Assembly (NCBI GenBank): GCA_937983475.1
Contig: CALJZV010000210.1
Coordinates: forward strand, 1 to 14,360
Reading direction: 5' to 3'
From: an uncultured Verrucomicrobiales bacterium
Lineage (GTDB): Bacteria > Verrucomicrobiota > Verrucomicrobiia > Limisphaerales > JACDHS01
DNA length: 14,360 nt
Positions 1 to 8,500 of the stretch are shown here, in pieces (position 1 is the stretch's first letter; each line of letters begins with the position of its first letter). The position numbers and the translations under genes were made by a program. Below the pieces are notes generated by a model. The model was given only the letters and a program-made list of their open reading frames with translations, made no database searches and was not told the DNA's origin.

Positions 1-6
1 CTTTGA

Positions 7-579
7 TCGAGCTTAATCTCTGGGAATGTCTGTATTGGATTTTCTGCAGGTTTCCCCTTGCTGGCGAAGTCACAATTTCCGGAGGTAAACTCTCTCCAGC
101 TTGCCTTTATCGGCCCGCTGCTGGGTGCGCTGTCCCGCGCAGGAAGCGGTTGGATTTCCGATAAATTTTTCCACCACAAACGCAGCGCGCCCTGCATGTT
201 GTTCGGCATTTTCTTTGTGATCGCCACGGCGATGTTCGTTTACGTGCCCAAAGGAAATCCGTGGAGCGACTACATGAGCATGATGCTGTTTGGTTACACC
301 GTCTATGCGCTCGTGACCTATCTGGGCGGGCTGATGGCTGTGGATATTTGCTCAAAGAAAGCCACGGGCGCCGCCATGGGAGTAATCGGCCTATTCAGCT
401 ACGCAGGCGCCTCCTTGCAGGAAGCGGTCGGCGGTTACTTGATTAATGCCCATAAAATCCTCGGGGCCGATGGGAAACCTATCTACGACTTCACCGCCGT
501 CGGGCACTTTTGGGTCATCGCATCGGTCTTCGCGCTAATTCTGCCGCTGTTTGTCTGGAATGCCAAACAGGAGGATTGA
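7..579 (+). CDS. MFS transporter, C-terminal half only (NNP-like start, OPA-like remainder); probably broken
   Basis: Integral membrane transporter fragment of about 190 residues, equivalent to roughly the second six helices of a 12-helix MFS protein. The first part (IGFSAGFPLLAKSQFP, then AFIGPLLGALSR) resembles the nitrate/nitrite porter family (NarK). From GWISDKFF onward it resembles organophosphate:phosphate antiporters (GlpT/UhpC type), including GNPWSDYM and KKATGAAMGVIGLFSYAGAS. The switch falls near nt 136-165, at the conserved MFS loop motif G-W-x-S-D-K. The reading frame is open only from nt 7, because a TGA lies in frame at 4-6; the first possible start is TTG at 58, inside the homologous region, so the true N-terminal half is missing or out of frame. 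It ends convergently with dusB, 23 nt away. The substrate cannot be assigned. It may be a recombinant pseudogene, a frameshifted gene or an assembly join. Confidence 0.7.
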   Translation, partial: SSLISGNVCIGFSAGFPLLAKSQFPEVNSLQLAFIGPLLGALSRAGSGWISDKFFHHKRSAPCMLFGIFFVIATAMFVYVPKGNPWSDYMSMMLFGYTVYALVTYLGGLMAVDICSKKATGAAMGVIGLFSYAGASLQEAVGGYLINAHKILGADGKPIYDFTAVGHFWVIASVFALILPLFVWNAKQED

Positions 580-581
580 GA

Positions 582-600
582 CTGCTTGAGCAGCATTTTC
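582..600. terminator. Weak hairpin between convergent genes
   Basis: A short inverted repeat CTGC-TTGA-GCAG (582-593) is followed on the plus strand by CATTTTC. It lies in the 23-nt gap between two convergent genes, where a terminator is expected. The stem is only four or five base pairs and the T-run is short, so this is a weak candidate. Confidence 0.25.
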
Positions 601-602
601 CG

Positions 603-1706
603 TCACCACACTTCCACCGGCCCTTTGGGCACGGGAATGGCCTGCCGTTGCGCCACGCCGGGCTCCTGCATGAAGGACGCCACCATCGGCGGCGGCTGAT
701 AACGGGGTTTCAACTCGCCATTTTCCTCCAAAAACGGCTCCCGCCAGCGCCGGTAATCCTCCAAAATTTCATAAAAGTGCGCCCTGCTCGACAGCAGCAC
801 CACGCGCTTGTTGAATTCGCTCACCGGCCCGAACCGCTTGGCATACCACGGGGCCACCTTGCGGAACATCCGGCAGCCGTGCTCCTCGCCGAACACCTCG
901 ATCATCAGGTCCAGGTGGCGGCACATGACGCGCACCCGCTCGTCAAAAGTCGGCTCCGGCAACAAGGTGCCCGTCTCCAGATAATGCCGCGTGTGCTGGA
1001 AAATCCATGGATTATAAAACGCGCCCCGTCCCACACTCACTCCCGCGCACCCGGTCTCATTGAACATTTTGTCGGCGGCCTCAGGCGTGGTCACATCGCC
1101 ATTGCCAATGACGGGAATAGATTTCACCGCCTGAACCACGGCCCGAATGCCCTTTAAATTTACTGTGCCGCCGAAGCCCTGCTCTCGGGTGCGTCCATGA
1201 ACAAAGATTGCCGCAACGCCGGCGTCCTCCAGCGCGCGCGCCAAGTCCGGCGCGGTGATGTTATTGTCGTCCCAGCCCAGGCGCATTTTTGCGGTCACAG
1301 GGATTTTCACGGCGTTCACCATTCCTTGGACCAGTTTTGCGGTTTTCTCATGCTCGGTCATCATGGCCGAGCCACCGCCGACCTTGCAGACCTTGCGCAC
1401 CGGACATCCCATATTGATGTCCACCGACGAAACACCCAGCGATTCGAGATACGCCGCGGCGTCCCGCATTTCCTCGGGCACCGAACCGAACAACTGCACC
1501 GCCAGCGGACGGTCCGCGTCGTTGGTTTCGATGAGCTTGAGCGCCTTGCGGTTTTTTTCCAGAAGCGAGCGGGCGTTGACCAGGTCGGTTGTGGCGAGGT
1601 CAATGCCCCCGATTTCCCGCACCACCAGTCGGAACGGCAGGTTGGTGTAACCGGCCAGCGGCGAGAGGAACAAATTGGACTTCAGCTCAAGCGAACCAAG
1701 GCGCAT
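603..1706 (-). CDS. dusB: tRNA-dihydrouridine synthase (DusB/NifR3 type)
   Basis: FMN-dependent, NADPH-using enzyme that reduces uridines in the D-loop of tRNA to dihydrouridine in the cytoplasm. With ATG 1706 as start it has 367 residues, a little longer than typical DusB. The TIM-barrel motifs appear in order: SPLAGYTNLPFR near residue 15 (flavin site), DINMGCPVRKV with the catalytic Cys101, TAKMR with the FMN-contacting Lys140, HGRTR at 170-174, NGD at 202-204 and GRGAFYNPW at 226-234. The helical RNA-binding C-terminal domain follows. ATG 1706 begins MRLGSLELK, matching the usual family N-terminus; a GTG at 1724 would add six residues. It is a stand-alone gene, convergent with the transporter fragment and divergent from the clamp-like/rec cluster. 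An intrinsic terminator lies 65 nt upstream in the same orientation (1771-1806). Confidence 0.93.
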   Translation of the reverse strand: MRLGSLELKSNLFLSPLAGYTNLPFRLVVREIGGIDLATTDLVNARSLLEKNRKALKLIETNDADRPLAVQLFGSVPEEMRDAAAYLESLGVSSVDINMGCPVRKVCKVGGGSAMMTEHEKTAKLVQGMVNAVKIPVTAKMRLGWDDNNITAPDLARALEDAGVAAIFVHGRTREQGFGGTVNLKGIRAVVQAVKSIPVIGNGDVTTPEAADKMFNETGCAGVSVGRGAFYNPWIFQHTRHYLETGTLLPEPTFDERVRVMCRHLDLMIEVFGEEHGCRMFRKVAPWYAKRFGPVSEFNKRVVLLSSRAHFYEILEDYRRWREPFLEENGELKPRYQPPPMVASFMQEPGVAQRQAIPVPKGPVEVW

Positions 1707-1770
1707 CGGCCTAACCAATACCACTGCAATGCTCGTGACGAAAGCGGCAAACGCGCTCCTGGCCCTTCAG

Positions 1771-1806
1771 AAAAATAAAAAGGGTTGGACAGTTTTTGTC
1801 CCACCC
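1771..1806 (-). terminator. Leftward intrinsic terminator upstream of dusB
   Basis: Read on the minus strand, a 10-bp stem (arms 1797-1806 and 1782-1791, 9 of 10 paired) with a 5-nt loop is followed directly by TTTTTATTTTT (1771-1781). This is a textbook rho-independent terminator. On the plus strand the hairpin is followed by CCTGCC, with no T-run. No leftward gene ends here: the next genes are dusB downstream and the plus-strand clamp-like gene on the other side. It may attenuate a dusB leader transcript, or stop antisense transcription through the clamp-like gene. Confidence 0.65.
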
Positions 1807-1826
1807 CCTGCCGCATCATCAGCGCG

Positions 1827-1832
1827 AAAGGA
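1827..1832 (+). promoter_or_regulatory. Ribosome binding site setting the clamp-like start
   Basis: AAAGGA lies 6 nt before ATG 1839. It favours this start over the upstream in-frame TTG at 1785, which sits inside the terminator hairpin. The protein from 1839 begins MKFIIER, as beta clamps do. Confidence 0.6.
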
Positions 1833-1838
1833 TTCCTC

Positions 1839-2252
1839 ATGAAATTCATCATTGAACGCAAAATGCTGTTGAAAATGCTCCGCCAGGTGAGCGCCAAACC
1901 GCCTCATCAGAAAACGCCGGACCCGGAGGTGCGCCTTTACGCCTGCTGCGCTCGGGTCTTCGTCGAGGCCAACGAGACGGTCAGCGGCGTTGAGGCGCTG
2001 GTGCTGGAGGATGGCGGCTGCGTTCTGCAATCCAAGCCGCTGATGATGCTGTTGAAAAATTATCCTGAAAAAATCCACCTCACCTTTGAGGCCGCGCCAC
2101 ATTTCCTCCGGTTTGCGGGCTCCACAATGAACATCCAAAGCTACACCCGCGCCGTCCAGCCACCCGACCGGTTTCAGGTATTCGCGGTTACCGACGCCTG
2201 GGTGGCTTCGGGAACGCGCCAGGAAACCGCCGACGCCAAGCCGCGTTTTTAA
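1839..2252 (+). CDS. Stand-alone protein resembling domain I of the DNA polymerase III beta clamp
   Basis: Predicted 137-residue soluble protein. Its start, MKFIIERKMLLKMLRQVS, closely resembles the DnaN N-terminus (E. coli MKFTVEREHLLKPLQQVS). Later segments follow the clamp domain I pattern: ANETVSGVEALVLEDGG (strand with a bound acidic turn), a K-P-L-x-x-L-L-K-x-Y-P helix, and LTFEAAPHFLRFAG. Full DnaN has three such domains in about 370 residues; here the frame stops after one, followed by a polar tail. The conserved TLPIL-type segment after the first helix is replaced by a proline- and lysine-rich stretch. It lies 69 nt upstream of recC on the same strand, so co-transcription with recCBD is plausible. 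Whether it can form a ring, bind a real clamp, or act with RecBCD is unknown. The fold assignment is by recall of motif pattern only. Confidence 0.6.
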   Translation: MKFIIERKMLLKMLRQVSAKPPHQKTPDPEVRLYACCARVFVEANETVSGVEALVLEDGGCVLQSKPLMMLLKNYPEKIHLTFEAAPHFLRFAGSTMNIQSYTRAVQPPDRFQVFAVTDAWVASGTRQETADAKPRF

Positions 2253-2321
2253 TTTTCCATAAACACATTTGAATCCGCAGGGCGGTTTCTGCCAGCCTTG
2301 CCGATGGCGAATTGAAACACC

Positions 2322-5300
2322 ATGGCCGGGTTGATTTTATACCGCAGCAATCGCATGGAAAAGCTGGCCGAGGCGCTGGCGGGCACCCTTCGCGCCGCGC
2401 CAGCATCGCCGTTTGTTCCCGACATTGTCGTGGTGCAAAGCCAAGGCATGCGCCGCTGGCTTTCGCTCGAACTGGCACGCCAACTGGGCGTCTGCGCCCA
2501 CTGCCGCTTTCCGTTTCCCAAGCAGTTTGTGGACGAAACGCTCGCCGCAGTGATACCCGAGCGCAAACCCAGCCCGGCATTTGACCGTGCGGCCCTGGAG
2601 TGGCGTGTCATGAAGCTCCTTCCCCGGTTGTCAAACCGGCCTGAATTTGCGGCGGTCAGCCACTACCTGCGGGGCCAAAGCCCCGACCTCAAGCTCGTCC
2701 AGATTTCGGGAAAAATCGCCCATCTCTTCGACCAATACCTGGCGTTCCGTCCCGACATGGTTCTGCGTTGGGAAGCGGGCGACGAGCCCGGTGACTGGCA
2801 GGCCATTTTGTGGCGGGCATTGGTCCGGGATTCTGACGGAGCGCATCAGGCCGCCCTGGGACACGAATTGGCACGGCGCCTTCATGCTGCCGTGGATTCC
2901 AAGGCGGCCCTGCCGGCTCGCGCGGCGGTGTTCGGGATTTCCTCGCTGCCGCCCTTCTACGTGCATCTGTTCGAGGCGCTTTCGCGGCACATGGAAATTC
3001 ACCTGTTCCTGCTCGATCCTTCCTGTGAACTGTGGGCCCACATTGTCTCCGATGCGGAGGAGGACCGGGAACGCCGCAAGCTCAGGCGCGCGGATTTGAC
3101 GAGCGCCGACCTGCATGCCGAATGCCGCAATTCGCTCCTGGCGTCCTTGGGCAAAACCGGGCGCGATTTCCAGAACCTCATTCTCGATCTCAATCCCGTT
3201 TCCGCGCCGGATGATTTCTTCGCGCCGCCAGAGGAGTTCACCCAATCCACCCTGCTGAACACCTTGCAGGCGGACATTTTTCACCTGCGCGATGCGGACC
3301 CAAGGCGGGCTGTCGCGCCGGATGATGTCTCCCTGCAAATCCATTCCTGCCACAATCCCATGCGGGAAATGGAAGTCCTGCACGACCAGTTGCTGGCGTT
3401 GTTCGAACGGTTTCCTGACTTGATGCCCAAGGACATCGCCGTGATGGCGCCGGACATTCAGGCCTACGCGCCCTATGTGGACGCGGTGTTCGGCAGCCCC
3501 GAAAACGACCGGCTGCGCATTCCCTTCTCCATCGCCGACCGCAATTTTCGAAGCGAAAGCGGCATTGCGGACACCTTCCTGAAAATTCTGGAGTTGTCGC
3601 AGAGCCGGTTTGGCTCCGCCACCGTGCTGTCGATTCTCGAGACCCCATCGGTGCAGGAACGCTTTCAATTGTCCGAAAGCGAAGTGGAACTCATCCGGTC
3701 GTGGCTCGAAAAAACCGGCGTCCGCTGGGGCATTGACGCCGCGCATCGCGCCCGGATCGGCCTGCCCGCGTTCCAGGAAAACACCTGGAGCAGCGGCCTG
3801 CGGCGACTGTTGCTGGGCTACGCGCTGCCGGGGGAGGACAAGCACGTGTTCAAGGGCATTCTGCCGGTGGACAACATCGAGGGAAGCTATGCCACGACGC
3901 TGGGGAAGTTTCTCGAATTTACCGGGCCACTGTTCGGCATGGCTGCGGAGTTTGAGGCAGCCCGCTCCGTGCCGGCGTGGCATGATCTGTTCACCCGCAT
4001 TCTCGACCAGTTCTTCCCCGCCAACGACCTCCACGCGACAGAACTGCGCGACGTGCGAATAAGCCTGGCCGCGCTTCAGAAGGCCGCCGCTGACGCGCAA
4101 TTTGACTCAGAGTTGAGCCTGACGGCCATTCTCCACTTGCTGAAGCAAACATTCAACGAACGCGATTCCGGCTCGGGCTTCATCAACGGTAAAGTGACCT
4201 TCTGCTCGTTGCGTCCGATGCGCAGTGTGCCCTTCCGAGTCATTTGCCTGGTGGGCATGAGCGATGGGGCGTATCCGCGTCCGCAACGCGTGCTGGGTTT
4301 CGACAAGATGGCCGCTGCGCCGCGCCTGGGCGACCGCTCCGGACGGGACGACGATCGCTACCTGTTCCTTGAGGCATTGCTGTCGGCGCGGGACGTGTTT
4401 TATCTCAGCTACGTGGGCCAGTCGGTTCGCGACAACAGCCTGCTGCCGCCGTCGGTGCTGGTGAGTGAATTGCTCGACTATTTGGAACGCGGCTTTGAAG
4501 CATCCGGCGTGCAGCGCATTGAGGAGCGCCTGGTGACACGGCACCGGTTACAGGCATTCAGCGCGCAGTATTTTCAAGGGGAACGCCTCTTCAGCTACAG
4601 TGCCGAGAATTGCGCGGCCAGCCACACCAGCCGCGAAGACCGAAAGGCACCCGAGGTGTTTATTTCCTCAAAACTTTCCGAGCCGGACGCGAGTTTCCGC
4701 AACGTAAGCCTCGATGAGTTGGGCCGGTTTTTCCGCAATCCCTGCGAGTTTCTGTTAAATAAACGGCTGGGCCTGCGGTTGCGGCGGGCGGCATCGCTTC
4801 TGGAGGAGCGGGAGCGGTTCGAGTTGGACGGTCTGACCGCGCACCGAACACGGGAACTGATCGCCCAAAGCCTGATTGACCGGGCATCCGACTCGGCGTT
4901 GACGTTGCTGAAGGCTTCCGGTCAATTGCCTCCCGGCCTGATCGGCGAATGCCATTCCCGCATCATAGCAAAGAACGTGGAGACCTTCGTCGCCGAGGTG
5001 TTCAAGCACGCTGAGCACAAGGCGCAGGCGGATTTACAGGTTGAAAAAACACTGGGCGCCTGGAACATCACCGGGCGCATCCCGGGTGTTTTCGGCGGCT
5101 TTTTGTTGTCGCATCGCTGCGCCGAGATCAAGCCCAACGACCTGGTGCAATCCTGGCTGCGCCACCTGGCGGCCCAACTCGTCGCGCCAAGACGAACCGT
5201 GATCATCGGCCTGGACAAAAAGTCGGGCACGCGATGTGTCCTTTTTGATCCGGTGCCCGCGGCGGAAGATCAATTGGCGTCGCTCCTGGATCTGTACTGG

Positions 5301-5567
5301 CAGGGCCTGCGCGCGCCGCTCAAGTTTTTCCCGAAAAGCGCCCATGCCTTTGCCAGCGGCATGCGGCGCCTGGCAACCAGCGAGGACGTCAATCCGAAAC
5401 AACTAGCCATGCGCGAGTGGGAAGGCAACGACTTCAGCCCAGCGGAGGCCGAGGACCCGCATTTCAAAATTTGCTTTAGCAACGACCCCGATCCGCTCGA
5501 CAGCGAGTTTGAGCAGATTGCCGGGCGGGTGTTTGAGCCTCTTTTCAAGGCGGAGGTCGAATCATGA
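2322..5567 (+). CDS. recC: Exodeoxyribonuclease V subunit gamma (RecC)
   Basis: Structural and Chi-recognising subunit of the RecBCD helicase-nuclease that processes double-strand DNA ends for RecA. It has 1081 residues (E. coli about 1120). Family motifs are clear: SQGMRRWLSLELA at 40-52, PMRSVPFR at 632-639, GMSDGAYPR from 645, RDDDRYLFLEALLSAR and DNSLLPPSVLVSELLDYL after it, then LDELGRFFRNPCEFLL from about 797, where the inactive nuclease-like domain begins. As in the family, the helicase-like domains lack a usable Walker A. The start MAGLILYRSNRMEKLAEAL fits the family N-terminus, although no strong ribosome site is visible before ATG 2322. The 69-nt gap upstream shows no clear promoter. 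The stop overlaps the recB start by four bases. Confidence 0.95.
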   Translation: MAGLILYRSNRMEKLAEALAGTLRAAPASPFVPDIVVVQSQGMRRWLSLELARQLGVCAHCRFPFPKQFVDETLAAVIPERKPSPAFDRAALEWRVMKLLPRLSNRPEFAAVSHYLRGQSPDLKLVQISGKIAHLFDQYLAFRPDMVLRWEAGDEPGDWQAILWRALVRDSDGAHQAALGHELARRLHAAVDSKAALPARAAVFGISSLPPFYVHLFEALSRHMEIHLFLLDPSCELWAHIVSDAEEDRERRKLRRADLTSADLHAECRNSLLASLGKTGRDFQNLILDLNPVSAPDDFFAPPEEFTQSTLLNTLQADIFHLRDADPRRAVAPDDVSLQIHSCHNPMREMEVLHDQLLALFERFPDLMPKDIAVMAPDIQAYAPYVDAVFGSPENDRLRIPFSIADRNFRSESGIADTFLKILELSQSRFGSATVLSILETPSVQERFQLSESEVELIRSWLEKTGVRWGIDAAHRARIGLPAFQENTWSSGLRRLLLGYALPGEDKHVFKGILPVDNIEGSYATTLGKFLEFTGPLFGMAAEFEAARSVPAWHDLFTRILDQFFPANDLHATELRDVRISLAALQKAAADAQFDSELSLTAILHLLKQTFNERDSGSGFINGKVTFCSLRPMRSVPFRVICLVGMSDGAYPRPQRVLGFDKMAAAPRLGDRSGRDDDRYLFLEALLSARDVFYLSYVGQSVRDNSLLPPSVLVSELLDYLERGFEASGVQRIEERLVTRHRLQAFSAQYFQGERLFSYSAENCAASHTSREDRKAPEVFISSKLSEPDASFRNVSLDELGRFFRNPCEFLLNKRLGLRLRRAASLLEERERFELDGLTAHRTRELIAQSLIDRASDSALTLLKASGQLPPGLIGECHSRIIAKNVETFVAEVFKHAEHKAQADLQVEKTLGAWNITGRIPGVFGGFLLSHRCAEIKPNDLVQSWLRHLAAQLVAPRRTVIIGLDKKSGTRCVLFDPVPAAEDQLASLLDLYWQGLRAPLKFFPKSAHAFASGMRRLATSEDVNPKQLAMREWEGNDFSPAEAEDPHFKICFSNDPDPLDSEFEQIAGRVFEPLFKAEVES
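5552..5556 (+). promoter_or_regulatory. Ribosome binding site of recB
   Basis: GGAGG lies 7 nt before ATG 5564, inside the end of recC. Together with the ATGA overlap this indicates translational coupling of recB to recC. Confidence 0.6.
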
Positions 5568-8500
5568 GCACCCCGGATCGCCACTTGTTTGACTTGGGCA
5601 CGACGCCCCTGCACAAGGGCGTCACCCTCATCGAGGCCAGCGCGGGCACCGGCAAAACCTTCACCATCGCGGGCCTGGTGGTCCGCCTCATCGTCGAGCA
5701 TGATTTGCGCATCCAGGAAATTCTCGTCGCCACCTACACCGTGCCGGCGACGGCGGAACTGCGCAGCCGCATCCGGCAGTTTCTGGAAAGGGCGCGGCTG
5801 GCCTTCGAGCGGGGCGAAGCCGAGGAGGAATTCCTGCGCGAACTGCTGAAGTGGCACGGCGAATGCCGCCGGGAAATCACCCTGCGGCTGGAGCGTGCCG
5901 TCCGGAGCTTTGATGAGGCGCCGGTGTTCTCGCTGCACGGCTTCTGCCATCGCATGCTCAACGACAAGGCGTTCGAAAGCGGCGTTTTATTTGACGCGGA
6001 ACTGGTGCCAGATCCATCAAGCCTGCTCCAGGAGGTGACGGATGATTTTTGGCGGTTGCAGTATTACAACACCAGCCCGTTGTTCCCTGCTCTGGCGCTG
6101 AGGGAGGGCTTCAAGCCGGCGCTTTTCCGCAAGTTGCTTGAAACCGTGACGCGCCATCCGGAAATTAAAACCATCCCCAGTCCGCCAGAATCTTTTGAGA
6201 AAATAAAAGCCGGCTTGGAATCCTCCTTTGAATCGATGCGCCAACTCTGGGCGTCGGATGGCCCCACGATTCGCCGGTTGTTTTCCGGCGAGGGAGGCCG
6301 CTGGGCCAAGGGAAACATGCACCAGGGCAAGCCCGAGAAAATGGCGCTGCTGCTGGAAGGCGTTCATGAAGCGCTTACCCTGCCCGTGGTGACCCCCTCC
6401 ATGCTGGAAGGTTTTGAGAAAATAAACACCTCCTCCCTGCGCAGGGCCACATTGGCCAAAGCCGCCACTCCCGAGCATCCGTTTTTCGACCAGTGCGAGC
6501 GCTTCATCGAACTGCAATCGCATTACGGGCTCTCGCTCCAGCAGGCGTTTCTGGCCTGGTCCGAGAACGAACTGGCCCGTCGAAAAATTCAAAAAAACAT
6601 CCTGGGGTTTGACGATTTGCAGACCCGCCTGCGCGATGCTCTTCGTGCCGAAGGCGGCGGCAAATTGGCCGCCAGTATTCGCGGCCGATTCAAGGCCGCG
6701 TTGATTGACGAGTTCCAGGACACCGATCCGGTCCAGTATGAAATTTTCACGCGCATCTACGCGGAGCAGGAGGGCCACTGGCTGTTTTTCATCGGCGACC
6801 CCAAGCAGGCTATCTACGCTTTCCGCGGCGCGGACGTGTTCACTTACCTGGAAGCGGCGCGCCAGGCGCAGCATGAATTCACCCTCGGCACCAATCGCCG
6901 TTCCGAGTCCAACCTGGTCGGCGCGGTCAATCACCTCTTTTCGCTGAATCCCAATCCCTTTGTCGTTGAAGGCATCGGGTTTCATCCCGTGAAAGCGGAC
7001 GGGCGCCAGGACAAGGCGCCTTTGAAGCTTAACGGCCAGCAGGTCGCACCGTTCCAGTTGTGGCTGTGCAACGAGCCGGAGCCGCTGTCCAAGGACGAAG
7101 CGGGCGCGTGGATTGTCCGGGCGGTTGCCAGGGAAATCGCCCGGTTGCTTGATGGCCAAGCCACGATAGGAGAGTCCCGCCTGAAGCCCGAGGACATTGC
7201 CGTGCTGGTGGCCACGCACAGGCAGGCGGAGCAGGTGCAGGAGGCGTTACACCGCTTGCGCATTCCCAACGTCCTGCACAGCCACGACTCCGTGTTTCAC
7301 TCCGCAGAGGCCGCCGAGTTGCTGCGAGTTCTGGAGGCGGTCACGGAGCCGGCCAATGAGTTCAAGCTGCGCGCCGCGTTGGCGACCGAAGTGATGGGCG
7401 TTTCCGGCGAGTCCCTGGAGCAAATCATGAACGAGGAGGGCGCGTGGGACGACCGCTTGATGGCGTTTCAGGAATTTCATGAGTCTTGGAGCCGTGACGG
7501 GTTTATCCGCATGTTTCGCCACTCGATGCTGCGGGAGAAAATTCGCGCGCGCCTGTTGCGGTTGCCCGATGGCGAACGGCGGCTGACCAACCTGCTGCAC
7601 CTCGGCGAATTGATTCATGCCGCCGTGATCGAGCGACGGCTGGGCATGACCGGAACGATCAAATGGCTTTCGGACCGGATCGCAGATGCCGCCAGCCCTT
7701 CCGAGGAGCAGGAATTGCGACTCGAACAGGACGACAACGCCGTGCAGATCGTCACGATGCACAAGAGCAAAGGGCTCGAATACCGCGTCGTGTTCTGTCC
7801 TTTCTCCTGGCAGGGATCGGATTTGCACCGCAACGAAATCGTCACTTTCCACAATCCGGAGGACGGCCTTCGCTTGACGCAGAACATCGCGGCAGACAAG
7901 AACCACCCGCACGGCGCGCTCGCGCGGATTGAAAAACTGGCTGAGAAAGTGCGCCTGCTTTATGTCGCGCTCACCCGCGCCAAGAATCGCTGCTACCTGG
8001 TGTGGGGACGCTTCGATGGCAGCGAGACCTCAGCGGTGAACTGCCTGCTGAATCCGCCGGCCACAAGCGAGCCAAACATTTTCGAGGCGCTGGCGGCCCA
8101 CAACGCGCAACTGGCTCAAGACACCTTTGCCGCGTGCGCAAATCAGGTGGCAAGCGCCACGACCGGCCTAATCGAAGCCGCTCCCCTGCCCGAGGCGTCG
8201 GCGCCCGAGTTCCGGCCCGCCGACGAAACCCGCAAGCCCCTTGCGGCGCGCATGTTCACTGGCCGCATTGTTCAGGACTGGCGCATTGCGAGCTTCTCCT
8301 CGTTGACGCACGGCGTGGAGATTGAGGCGCCCGACTACGATGCCGATGGCGAAGCAAAGTCCCCAGCATCTGCACAGGCGCTGACCGGGATTCACGCGTT
8401 TCCACGTGGCGTGCAGGCCGGCAACTGCATTCATGCGCTTCTGGAAAAATTGGATTTTCAAGCCCCCGCGCAACTGCCCAGCCTGGTCCGCGAAACTCTT

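Noticed and set aside
510..1157. A 215-codon plus-strand frame over dusB
   Set aside because: It covers conserved dusB sequence on the opposite strand and its product is histidine- and arginine-rich shadow sequence.
1785..1813. TTGGAC as a -35 box for the clamp-like gene
   Set aside because: It is part of the terminator hairpin, and no -10-like sequence stands at the right spacing.
1767..2138. A 123-codon minus-strand frame that could own the leftward terminator
   Set aside because: It is antisense to the clamp-like gene, runs into the terminator itself and has no recognisable protein pattern; the plus strand has a good ribosome site and clamp-like motif.
2278..2300. Possible hairpin before recC
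   Set aside because: Stem of about five pairs with a wobble and no T-run; too weak to call a terminator or regulator.
2631..4100. A 489-codon open frame on the minus strand across recC
   Set aside because: It lies antisense to clear RecC motifs; long antisense frames are expected in GC-rich genes, and its product is low-complexity Q/R/H-rich with no recognisable motif.
6193..6426. The 15-mer TTTTGAGAAAATAAA occurs twice in recB, with a shorter version in recD at 10135
   Set aside because: Both recB copies encode F-E-K-I-(K/N) in helical regions; more likely similar codon choice than a functional element.
6017..7219. A 400-codon open frame on the minus strand across recB
   Set aside because: Antisense shadow of the RecB helicase domain, with no motif or ribosome site.
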